A stretch of DNA of 5,104 nucleotides from an uncultured Eubacteriales bacterium (GTDB lineage Bacteria > Bacillota > Clostridia > Eubacteriales > Anaerofustaceae), in the NCBI GenBank assembly GCA_902796565.1, contig CADBPP010000093.1, positions 1-5,104 of the forward strand, written 5' to 3'. Below are positions 1 to 5,104 of this stretch, in pieces (positions within the stretch are counted from its first letter, which is position 1; the number at the start of each line of letters is the position of its first letter). A program made the position numbers and the translations under genes. Below the pieces are notes generated by a model, which saw only the letters and a program-made list of their open reading frames with translations, was not told the origin of the DNA and made no database searches.

Positions 1-168
1 CTCGGGGGCCTTGTCGATGTTCTCGAATGCTACGTACTCGCCGGTGCCCAGTCTCTCATGAAGCACCTTGGTGATGGCGGCGGTAAGGGTGGTCTTACCA
101 TGGTCGACGTGACCGATCGTACCGATGTTAACATGCGGCTTGGTTCTTTCGAAATGCTGTTTTGCCAT
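1..168 (-). CDS. tuf: Elongation factor Tu, N-terminal 56 residues (partial, cut by window edge)
   Basis: EF-Tu is the GTPase that carries aminoacyl-tRNA to the ribosomal A site in the cytoplasm. Translating the minus strand from the ATG at 168 gives a protein starting MAKQHFERTKPHVNIGTIGH, which is the family's start. The P-loop (G1) motif GHVDHGKT lies at residues 19-26. The frame is open to the window edge, so about 340 of the usual ~396 residues lie outside, including switch I and the other G motifs. An AAGGAG Shine-Dalgarno at 177-182, 8 nt before the ATG, fixes the start. The gene follows fusA by 44 AT-rich bases with no hairpin, so it is probably the last gene of the str operon seen here. 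EF-Tu genes are often duplicated in bacteria; whether this is the only copy cannot be seen. Confidence 0.97.
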   Translation of the reverse strand, partial: MAKQHFERTKPHVNIGTIGHVDHGKTTLTAAITKVLHERLGTGEYVAFENIDKAPE

Positions 169-212
169 TTGAAAAACTCCTTAATTGAATATATATTTGT
201 TGGATTGTTGTA

Positions 213-2282
213 TTATTGTCTGCCCATGAGCTTGTCCATCAGCGACTGGGGGACCTGCTCATAGTGTGAAAACTGAAGAGTGTGTGTCGCTCTTCCCTGG
301 GTCTTTGAACGCAGGACTGTGGTGTACTGGAATGTTTCGGCCAGGGGCACATATCCCCTTATGACCTGGGCTCCGCCCCTCATCTCCAGTCCTTCGATCC
401 TGCCCCTTCTCGTATTGAGATCTCCGATGACGTCTCCCATGTACTCTTCCGGTACGATGATTTCTATCTTGAAGATCGGTTCGATCAGGACAGGGCCGGC
501 TTTCTTTGCGGCTTCCTTGAAGGCCATCGCCCCGGCGATCTTGAAGGCCATCTCCGAGGAGTCGACCTCATGGTAGGATCCGTCCACCAGGGCGACCTTG
601 ACGTCAAGGGTGGGATAGCCTGCGAGAACACCGTTCTCCATGGCTTCCTGAATGCCCTTGTTGACAGGTTCGATGAATTCCTTGGGGATGACTCCGCCCA
701 CGATGCGGCTCTCGAACTCATAACCCTTGCCGGGTTCGTTGGGCTCGATCTCGATGGCGACATCGGCGTACTGTCCCTTACCACCGGACTGCTTGACGTA
801 CTTCTCTCTGAAGGACGCGGGCTTTGTGATGGTCTCCTTGTAGGCGACCTGGGGACGTCCGACATTTGCCTCCACCTTGAATTCCCTAAGCATCCTGTCC
901 ACGATGATCTCCAGATGCAGCTCTCCCATGCCGGAGATGATGGTCTGGCCCGTTTCCTCATCGGTCTTGAACCTGAAGGTGGGATCCTCCTCGGCGAGCT
1001 TGAGCAGGGCCGCGATCATCTTGTCCTCGCCGGCTTTCGTCTTGGGCTCTATGGCCACTGAGATGACCGGCTCGGGGAATTCCATGGATTCCAGGATGAT
1101 GGGGTCGTTTTCGGCGCACAGGGTGTCTCCTGTGGAGACTTCCTTGAGACCTACCAGCGCCACGATGTCTCCGGCGTATGCCTTGTCCAGGTCCGTCCTG
1201 TCATTGGCGTGCATACGCAGGATCCTTCCGATACGCTCCTTCTTTCCCTTTACGGGGTTGAGGACGTAGGATCCGGAATTGAGAACTCCGGAGTAGATCC
1301 TGGTGAATGCCAGCTTTCCCACGAAGGGGTCAGCCATGATCTTGAACGCCAGAGCCGTGAGAGGCGCTGAATCGTCTGCAGGTCTTGCGATCTGCTCTCC
1401 CGTGGACTTCTTGGTCCCTACGACGGGAGGGATATCAAGGGGGGAGGGAAGGAAATCGACTACTCCGTCGAGCACTTCCTGTACTCCCTTGTTTTTGAAG
1501 GATGATCCGCAGACCACCGGGATCAGCTCGTTGGCTATGCAGGCTTTCCTGAGGGCGGCCTTGATCTCTTCGGATGATATCTCCTCTCCTCCGAGATACT
1601 TTTCCATTATGGTCTCATCATAATCGGAAATGGCTTCGAGCATGCTGTCGCGGTATTCCTCGGACTGCTCGAGCATGTCGGCAGGTATGTCGGTCACATC
1701 TATGACCTTTCCGAGATCATCCTTGAAGATATTTGCTTTCATGGCGATGAGGTCCACCATTCCGACGAAGGTGTCCTCCTTGCCGATAGGAAGCTGGATA
1801 GGTACCGGAACGGCGCCGAGACGCTCTCTGATCATGCTGACCACATTGTAGAAATCCGCTCCCATGATGTCCATCTTGTTGACATAGGCGATGCGGGGGA
1901 CATTGTACTTGTCAGCCTGTCTCCACACGGTCTCGGACTGGGGCTCCACGCCGCCTTTGGCGCAGAATACCGCCACTGCTCCGTCCAGGACGCGAAGTGA
2001 ACGTTCTACCTCAACCGTGAAATCCACGTGCCCCGGTGTGTCGATGATGTTTATGGTGCATCCTCTCCACTGGGTGGTCGTGGCTGCGGAAGTAATGGTG
2101 ATCCCTCTTTCCTGTTCCTGCTCCATCCAGTCCATCTGAGCTCCGCCTTCATGGGTCTCCACCGTCTTGCGGATCTTTCCCGAATAGAAAAGGATCCTCT
2201 CGGTGGTGGTGGTCTTGCCGGCGTCGATGTGAGCCATTATTCCGATGTTTCTGGTGTTTTTCAGGGCTTCAGTTCTGTTCAT
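213..2282 (-). CDS. fusA: Elongation factor G (translocation GTPase), complete
   Basis: EF-G moves tRNAs and mRNA through the ribosome after peptide bond formation and, with RRF, helps split post-termination ribosomes. At 689 residues it is full length for the family. Visible GTPase motifs are G1 AHIDAGKT (17-24), switch I RGITI (59-63), G3 DTPGH (81-85), G4 NKMD (135-138) and G5 GSS (259-261, where GSA is commoner). Domain IV, which reaches into the decoding site, carries YHEVDSSEMAFK with the tip histidine at residue 571. All G motifs are intact, so this should be the active canonical EF-G rather than a TetM/TetO-like protection protein. The ATG lies 14 nt after the rpsG stop. A GGAG sits only 3 nt before it, with AAGG 12 nt before it, which suggests translational coupling to rpsG. 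The gene ends in TAA. Confidence 0.98.
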   Translation of the reverse strand: MNRTEALKNTRNIGIMAHIDAGKTTTTERILFYSGKIRKTVETHEGGAQMDWMEQEQERGITITSAATTTQWRGCTINIIDTPGHVDFTVEVERSLRVLDGAVAVFCAKGGVEPQSETVWRQADKYNVPRIAYVNKMDIMGADFYNVVSMIRERLGAVPVPIQLPIGKEDTFVGMVDLIAMKANIFKDDLGKVIDVTDIPADMLEQSEEYRDSMLEAISDYDETIMEKYLGGEEISSEEIKAALRKACIANELIPVVCGSSFKNKGVQEVLDGVVDFLPSPLDIPPVVGTKKSTGEQIARPADDSAPLTALAFKIMADPFVGKLAFTRIYSGVLNSGSYVLNPVKGKKERIGRILRMHANDRTDLDKAYAGDIVALVGLKEVSTGDTLCAENDPIILESMEFPEPVISVAIEPKTKAGEDKMIAALLKLAEEDPTFRFKTDEETGQTIISGMGELHLEIIVDRMLREFKVEANVGRPQVAYKETITKPASFREKYVKQSGGKGQYADVAIEIEPNEPGKGYEFESRIVGGVIPKEFIEPVNKGIQEAMENGVLAGYPTLDVKVALVDGSYHEVDSSEMAFKIAGAMAFKEAAKKAGPVLIEPIFKIEIIVPEEYMGDVIGDLNTRRGRIEGLEMRGGAQVIRGYVPLAETFQYTTVLRSKTQGRATHTLQFSHYEQVPQSLMDKLMGRQ

Positions 2283-2296
2283 CTTCTCCGTTTACC

Positions 2297-2767
2297 TTAC
2301 CACTTGTAGTGTGCGAAAGCCTTGTTGGCCTCTGCCATTCTGTGGGTGTCTTCCTTCTTCTTTACGGATGCTCCGGTATTGTTGAGCGCATCCATAAGTT
2401 CTCCAGCGAGACGCTCCCTCATGGTGCGTTCGCTGCGCTTTCTTGCGTTGGCTGTGAGCCATCTGAGTCCGAGAGTCTGTCTTCTTGCGGGTGAGACCTC
2501 AAGAGGAACCTGGTAGGTGGAACCACCGACTCTTCTGGATTTTGTTTCAAGAACGGGCATGATATTGTTGAGTGCTTCCTCGAAAGCTGCAAGGGGCTCC
2601 TTGCCGGTCTTGGCTGCAACGATATCGAATGCTCCGTATACTATCTGCTGCGCAGTACCCTTTTTTCCGTCAAGCATGATGTTGTTGATGAGCTTGGTCA
2701 CCACGGTGCTTGAGTAGATAGGATCTGGCAGTACTTCTCTTTTAGGTACCGGTCCTTTTCTTGGCAC
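2297..2767 (-). CDS. rpsG: 30S ribosomal protein S7
   Basis: S7 is a primary 16S rRNA-binding protein that nucleates assembly of the 30S head and lines the tRNA exit site. The protein has 156 residues, the same as in Bacillus. It starts MPRKGPVPKREVLPDPIY and ends EANKAFAHYKW, with the conserved segment RRVGGSTYQVP in the middle; all are family hallmarks. The start codon is GTG (2765-2767), supported by a strong AGGAGGG Shine-Dalgarno at 2775-2781 with a 7-nt spacer. E. coli rpsG also begins with GTG. It lies between rpsL (105-nt gap) and fusA (14-nt gap) in the classical str order. In E. coli S7 represses its own operon by binding the rpsL-rpsG gap; whether that happens here is not known. 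Confidence 0.98.
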   Translation of the reverse strand: MPRKGPVPKREVLPDPIYSSTVVTKLINNIMLDGKKGTAQQIVYGAFDIVAAKTGKEPLAAFEEALNNIMPVLETKSRRVGGSTYQVPLEVSPARRQTLGLRWLTANARKRSERTMRERLAGELMDALNNTGASVKKKEDTHRMAEANKAFAHYKW

Positions 2768-2774
2768 GTTACTT

Positions 2775-2781
2775 CCCTCCT
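2775..2781 (-). promoter_or_regulatory. rpsG ribosome binding site supporting a GTG start
   Basis: AGGAGGG on the minus strand with a 7-nt spacer precedes the GTG at 2765-2767. This nearly full match to the 16S anti-Shine-Dalgarno supports the non-ATG start. Confidence 0.85.
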
Positions 2782-2807
2782 ATTAAATACTAATTTTCAT
2801 CGGTACT

Positions 2808-2826
2808 CGACAGTGATGAGCTGCCG
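2808..2826 (-). promoter_or_regulatory. Hairpin in the 105-nt rpsL-rpsG gap (candidate S7 feedback site)
   Basis: In the minus-strand transcript CGGCAG (2821-2826) can pair with CUGUCG (2808-2813), including one G-U pair, around a 7-nt loop. No U-tract follows, so it is not a terminator. Its place matches the E. coli rpsL-rpsG intercistronic region bound by repressor protein S7, but I cannot show that the S7 recognition structure is present. Confidence 0.3.
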
Positions 2827-2872
2827 TCTGTGCATTTATCTATACGATCATACACATTAATCAAAGCTAATC

Positions 2873-3253
2873 TTACTTCTTAACTTTAGGTCTCTTAGCA
2901 CCGTACTTGCTGCGCGCCTTAAGTCTGTTGGCAACTCCAGCCGTGTCGAGAGCTCCGCGGATGATCTTGTAACGAACACCGGGCAGGTCTCTGACCCTTC
3001 CGCCCTTGATCATAACGACGCTGTGCTCCTGAAGGTTATGACCTATACCGGGGATATAGGCGGTAACTTCAAAGCCGTTGGTCAGTCTGACTCTGGCGAT
3101 CTTTCTCATCGCTGAGTTAGGCTTCTTGGGGGTGGCGGTCCTGACGACTGTGCAGACTCCGCGCTTCTGGGGATTAGCTTTCAAAGCAGGTGTCTTTGTC
3201 TTTGAAACTAAGTCGTGTCTTCCCTTGCGGACGATCTGATTAATGGTCGGCAT
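2873..3253 (-). CDS. rpsL: 30S ribosomal protein S12 (with Arg at the streptomycin-site position 88)
   Basis: S12 sits at the decoding centre and controls tRNA selection accuracy; it is the classical streptomycin-resistance protein. The 126-residue product begins MPTINQIVRKGR and contains TPKKPNSAM (42-49), YIPGIGHNLQEHS and LPGVRY, then ends in a basic tail. Two ATG codons are adjacent (3254-3256 and 3251-3253). I chose the second because it gives the family's MPTINQ start and puts AAGGAG (3260-3265) 6 nt away rather than 3; the upstream choice would add one Met. Lys43 and Lys44 (mycobacterial numbering) are present, but position 88, usually Lys, is Arg (codon AGA at 2990-2992). Asp89, the RimO methylthiolation site in E. 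coli (Asp88 there), is kept. It is the first gene of the operon and is expressed from the promoter at 3329-3357. Confidence 0.97.
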   Translation of the reverse strand: MPTINQIVRKGRHDLVSKTKTPALKANPQKRGVCTVVRTATPKKPNSAMRKIARVRLTNGFEVTAYIPGIGHNLQEHSVVMIKGGRVRDLPGVRYKIIRGALDTAGVANRLKARSKYGAKRPKVKK

Positions 3254-3259
3254 CATATT

Positions 3260-3265
3260 CTCCTT
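3260..3265 (-). promoter_or_regulatory. rpsL ribosome binding site (decides between two ATGs)
   Basis: AAGGAG on the minus strand lies 3 nt from the first ATG (3256) and 6 nt from the second (3253). The spacing, together with the family's MPTINQ start, favours the second. Confidence 0.8.
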
Positions 3266-3328
3266 TCATGTGGTTCTATCCGGCTCAGGGCGCATTAAAA
3301 AAACACACCGCTTCACACGGACTGTGAT

Positions 3329-3357
3329 ATTGTATCATTTAAGCGCACTTCTGTCAA
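3329..3357 (-). promoter_or_regulatory. sigma-A promoter of the str operon (extended -10)
   Basis: On the minus strand, TTGACA (3352-3357) is a perfect -35. A 17-nt spacer follows, then TACAAT (3329-3334), preceded by TG one base away (TGATACAAT), which makes an extended -10. The predicted transcription start is near 3322-3323, giving a leader of about 70 nt before rpsL. An A7 tract at 3362-3368, just upstream of the -35, resembles a proximal UP element. The near-consensus make-up fits a highly expressed ribosomal protein operon. Confidence 0.9.
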
Positions 3358-3381
3358 TCGATTTTTTTCTGTAATTCCGTT

Positions 3382-3390
3382 ATTGTATCA
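3382..3390 (-). promoter_or_regulatory. Second extended -10 box upstream of the str promoter (possible P2)
   Basis: The minus strand carries TGATACAAT again, identical to the main promoter's extended -10 and 53 bp upstream; the identity covers 11 bases, ATGATACAATA (3381-3391 and 3328-3338). No good -35 lies 16-18 nt upstream (the sequence there is GC-rich, GGCCGC-like), so activity would rest on the extended -10 and the A7 tract at 3393-3399. It may be a weaker tandem promoter or a chance or duplicated sequence. Confidence 0.4.
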
Positions 3391-3431
3391 TGTTTTTTTG
3401 CATCGCGGCCCTCTTTTGACCTCCTCGGTGT

Positions 3432-3460
3432 TTGCAGACGATCGGATTGTATTATATAAT
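3432..3460 (+). promoter_or_regulatory. Promoter of the E2/CAT-like gene
   Basis: On the plus strand a perfect TATAAT (3455-3460) lies 17 nt after TTGCAG (3432-3437), a partial -35 that keeps the TTG. Initiation would fall near 3467, giving a ~43-nt leader before the ATG at 3510. This argues against the longer reading frame beginning at TTG 3432. The -35 lies 74 bp from the -35 of the divergent str promoter. Confidence 0.7.
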
Positions 3461-3509
3461 TATGCATACCATTTTATTTTTATTTAAAAGGACAGAAAGG
3501 CAGGAGGAT

Positions 3510-4373
3510 ATGTTCTCAAAGCGAATCGACGGAAGGCTTATTAAGGGTCTCGATCCGATATTTCGGATGATCCCCTACATCATGAAGACCAGGGCGGAAT
3601 CCCAGGTGATGACAAAACAGGAATTTAAGTGCGAGGTCTTCGACAGCTACATAAAGGAAAAACGCGGTGAAGGATACGACCTCTCATACATGAGCATCCT
3701 GATCGCCGCATATCTGAGGCTTCTTACCCAGCGCCCGCAGCTGAACCGTTTCATCGTCAACGGCAGGATATATGCCCGCTACGGCTATGACGTGGTATTC
3801 GTCGTAAAGAAATCCCTCACCGACGATTCCGACGAGATGCTCCTCAAGCTCCACTTCGACGGCACGGAAAACGTCTTCGAAGTCAATGAAAAGATAGTGA
3901 ATGAGGTGAAACTCATCAAGACGGGGGAGGCGGACAACCTTACGGACAAGCTGGCCAAGCTCTTTATGAAGCAGCCGAATCCCCTCATAAAGGGCGACGT
4001 CCGCTTCGTGATGAAGCTGGATGACTGGAACATGATGCCCCGTTCCGTGATCGAGGCGAGCCCGTTCCACTGCAGCATGTTCCTCACCAACGTCAAGTCC
4101 ATCAAGCTCAATTACATCTACCACCATCTTTACAATTTCGGCACAGCCAGCGTGTTCATCTCACTGGGCAAGAGCGCTGACCGGGTCTCTATGAACAAAA
4201 ACAGCGAGCCCGAGAGCGACCGCATTTTCACCCTGGGCTTCGTGGTGGACGAGCGCATCTGCGACGGGCTTTACCTGTCCCGCTCCCTGATGCTTCTTGA
4301 AAAGTACATGAAGGATCCTTCCATCCTGGAAGAGAAGCTCCCAAAGGAAAACATAATAAACGATATAGACTGA
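3510..4373 (+). CDS. Stand-alone E2/chloramphenicol acetyltransferase-fold protein lacking the catalytic His
   Basis: This 287-residue protein resembles the catalytic domain of 2-oxoacid dehydrogenase E2 acyltransferases and chloramphenicol acetyltransferase (CAT). Signs are RPQLNRFI (75-82), MFLTNVKSI (190-198), YHHLYNFGTASVFISLGK (204-221) and a C-terminal DERICDG (247-253) where these enzymes carry HHxxxDG. Glu248 stands in place of the catalytic His, while Cys251-Asp252-Gly253 match CAT. There is no lipoyl domain, no E1/E3-binding domain, no signal peptide and no obvious membrane helix, so it is probably cytoplasmic. I know similar stand-alone proteins from clostridia (annotated as 2-oxo acid dehydrogenase subunit E2); their function is unknown to me. 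The start is the ATG at 3510, just after AGGAGG (3502-3507, an unusually short 2-nt spacer; AAAGG at 3496-3500 is an alternative). Upstream in-frame TTG 3432 and ATG 3462 fall within or before the predicted promoter. No pathway partner lies nearby: it is divergent from rpsL and convergent with the tnpB remnant. Confidence 0.8.
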   Translation: MFSKRIDGRLIKGLDPIFRMIPYIMKTRAESQVMTKQEFKCEVFDSYIKEKRGEGYDLSYMSILIAAYLRLLTQRPQLNRFIVNGRIYARYGYDVVFVVKKSLTDDSDEMLLKLHFDGTENVFEVNEKIVNEVKLIKTGEADNLTDKLAKLFMKQPNPLIKGDVRFVMKLDDWNMMPRSVIEASPFHCSMFLTNVKSIKLNYIYHHLYNFGTASVFISLGKSADRVSMNKNSEPESDRIFTLGFVVDERICDGLYLSRSLMLLEKYMKDPSILEEKLPKENIINDID

Positions 4374-4382
4374 GACCCACGT

Positions 4383-4413
4383 GAAGCCTCACACGATTAA
4401 AATCGCGTGCTTC
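4383..4413 (-). other. Subterminal hairpin at the probable right end of the IS200/IS605-type element
   Basis: On the minus strand GAAGCACGCGAT pairs with ATCGTGT plus GCTTC around a TTTA loop: 12 pairs, with one G-U and a 3-nt GAG bulge. It lies 79 nt downstream of the tnpB remnant stop and 9 nt beyond the stop of the convergent E2/CAT-like gene. IS200/IS605 ends carry such imperfect hairpins, which TnpA recognises as single-stranded DNA. The G-U pair on the minus strand is an A-C mismatch on the plus strand, so the structure fits minus-strand RNA better. No T-run follows on either strand, so an intrinsic terminator is unlikely. Confidence 0.55.
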
Positions 4414-4492
4414 CCTTAAATGTAATGATACACGTAGTCTCTTTAGAAGACGGGAACTGCGTTTCTGCAAATACAGCCTGAACTCAGATATC

Positions 4493-5104
4493 TTACGCCG
4501 TTACGGCCATAAGCTCCGCATTCAGGTTAATTAACGCAGACAACGTGCAGGTGCTTCTCCTGGCTGCCTGAGGTACTTTTGCCTCAAGCTCCAACCTCTC
4601 CCTCGCGGGCAAGGATTTTAAGATCTCCCGGACAAAATTTCTTGCTCCTATGTTGTAGGACGCGTTCAGATCACAGTTGTAGATTTACCGCTTTTGAACT
4701 TGCATATGCTGTATGACGGGTACCCGGCGTCCTTCCCCCTGAGGACTTTTCCGCTTCCGTCGAATGCATATCTGCTGGTGCCCCATGCGCATACACGGCT
4801 TATGCGCATACCCATCCTGTGGGCCTTGTCGGCCACCATGTTCTGCACATAACTGCTCCGCCACATATGGAAGCTTCTGTTTCTTGGAACCGTGCTTTTT
4901 ACCATTTAGGTCCAGATGCTCGAACACTATGGTGTTGGCTCCATACGCTGCAGCGGTACCCATAATGAACTGTGCTGTCTTTACGGCAATGTCGTCGTTT
5001 ATGCCCCTGGCCTTTACCGGGGTCTTTCTGTTACCATGCTGCTGTGCCTTCTTTATACGGTTGACGCAGTGCTCCAGAGAGTCGTATTCTCCCGGCAGTT
5101 TAAG
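4493..5104 (-). pseudogene. tnpB: TnpB-related (IS200/IS605 OrfB) protein, C-terminal part, broken by two frameshifts
   Basis: TnpB proteins are RNA-guided RuvC-type nucleases carried by IS200/IS605 elements. Reading the minus strand from the window edge gives three pieces in two alternating frames: 5104 to about 4871 (ending GSKKQKL), about 4868 to 4684 (HMWRSSYVQ...FKSGK) and about 4681 to 4493 (YNCDLNASYNIGARNFVREI... to a TAA). An extra base in the GG at 4869-4870 and one missing base near 4682-4683 account for both shifts and cancel out. Joined, the ~204 codons keep the RuvC-II Glu in TIVFEHLDLNGKK (codon 4919-4921) and the RuvC-III Asp in CDLNASYNI (codon 4670-4672). The usual two-CxxC zinc ribbon is absent: between these motifs only isolated Cys residues occur (VCAWGTS, SICKF, YNCD), as I recall for RefSeq 'TnpB-related' proteins. 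The N-terminal half lies beyond the window. Genuine decay or indel sequencing errors are both possible. Confidence 0.85.

Noticed and set aside
169..212. Terminator or promoter between fusA and tuf.
   Set aside because: Only 44 AT-rich bases with no hairpin and no paired -35/-10; only the tuf ribosome binding site is supported.
485..1061. Long open frames on both strands overlapping fusA.
   Set aside because: They are shadow frames of a well-recognised gene: no ribosome binding sites, low-complexity translations and no recognisable motifs.
2836..2863. Possible internal promoter (TTGATT and TAGATA-like boxes) in the rpsL-rpsG gap on the minus strand.
   Set aside because: The -10 match is poor and the spacing is not good; the strong upstream promoter explains expression.
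3266..3295. Nine-codon open frame in the rpsL leader (MRPEPDRTT), ending right before the rpsL Shine-Dalgarno.
   Set aside because: It has no Shine-Dalgarno, follows a T7 tract, and has no amino acid bias that suggests attenuation. Chance is likely.
3297..3326. Hairpin followed by T7 on the minus strand in the rpsL leader, resembling an intrinsic terminator or attenuator (CACA..CCG pairing with CGG..TGTG).
   Set aside because: The outer CACA arm lies at or before the predicted transcription start (about 3322-3323), leaving only three pairs in the transcript. It could act only on readthrough from further upstream.
3432..3509. N-terminal extension of the E2/CAT-like protein from TTG 3432 or ATG 3462.
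   Set aside because: TTG 3432 is part of the predicted -35 element and the TATAAT falls inside the extension. ATG 3462 lies before the predicted transcript start, and the AGGAGG precedes 3510.
4383..4413. Intrinsic terminator for the E2/CAT-like gene.
   Set aside because: The hairpin is well placed 9 nt after the stop, but no T-run follows on the plus strand and one pair is an A-C mismatch there. It fits an IS end better.
3684..4470. Minus-strand open frames opposite the E2/CAT-like gene and beyond its end.
   Set aside because: The plus-strand frame has the promoter, the Shine-Dalgarno and family motifs; the antisense translations resemble nothing I know.

Overview
The window looks like a chromosomal piece of an anaerobic Clostridia-type Firmicute (Bacillota). 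The grounds are S12, S7 and EF-G sequences of Firmicute type, strong AGGAGG-type ribosome binding sites, a consensus sigma-A promoter, moderate GC content, and two accessory families I associate from memory with Lachnospiraceae-like gut or rumen clostridia: a stand-alone E2/CAT-fold protein and a TnpB-related IS605 protein. I cannot name the genus from sequence alone.

Layout. Positions 1-3253 are the str operon on the minus strand, read rpsL (S12), rpsG (S7), fusA (EF-G), tuf (EF-Tu). The window edge cuts tuf, leaving its first 56 codons. Gaps are 105 nt (rpsL-rpsG), 14 nt (rpsG-fusA) and 44 nt (fusA-tuf), and none holds an intrinsic terminator, so one transcript is likely. It starts from a near-perfect extended -10 promoter at 3329-3357. 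Positions 3254-3509 are a divergent control region holding this promoter, a second copy of its -10 box 53 bp upstream, two A-tracts three helical turns apart, and an opposing promoter for the plus-strand gene.

Positions 3510-4373 (plus strand) encode a 287-residue protein with the fold signature of chloramphenicol acetyltransferase and 2-oxoacid dehydrogenase E2 catalytic domains. It has no lipoyl domain, and Glu replaces the catalytic His. Positions 4374-5104 hold, convergently on the minus strand, the 3' end of an IS200/IS605-type tnpB-related gene. Two opposite single-base frameshifts break it, and it is followed by a subterminal hairpin that probably marks the right end of the element.

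The str genes form the core of the elongation machinery: S12 and S7 are 30S proteins at the decoding and tRNA exit regions, EF-G drives translocation and EF-Tu delivers aminoacyl-tRNA. The other two genes have no evident link to translation. Most of the window is ordinary core genome. The points worth a second look are the natural Arg88 in S12, the E2-like protein without its catalytic His, the architecture of the divergent promoter region, and the broken TnpB with its possible omega-RNA end. I found no CRISPR array, tRNA, rRNA or clear new multi-gene system.
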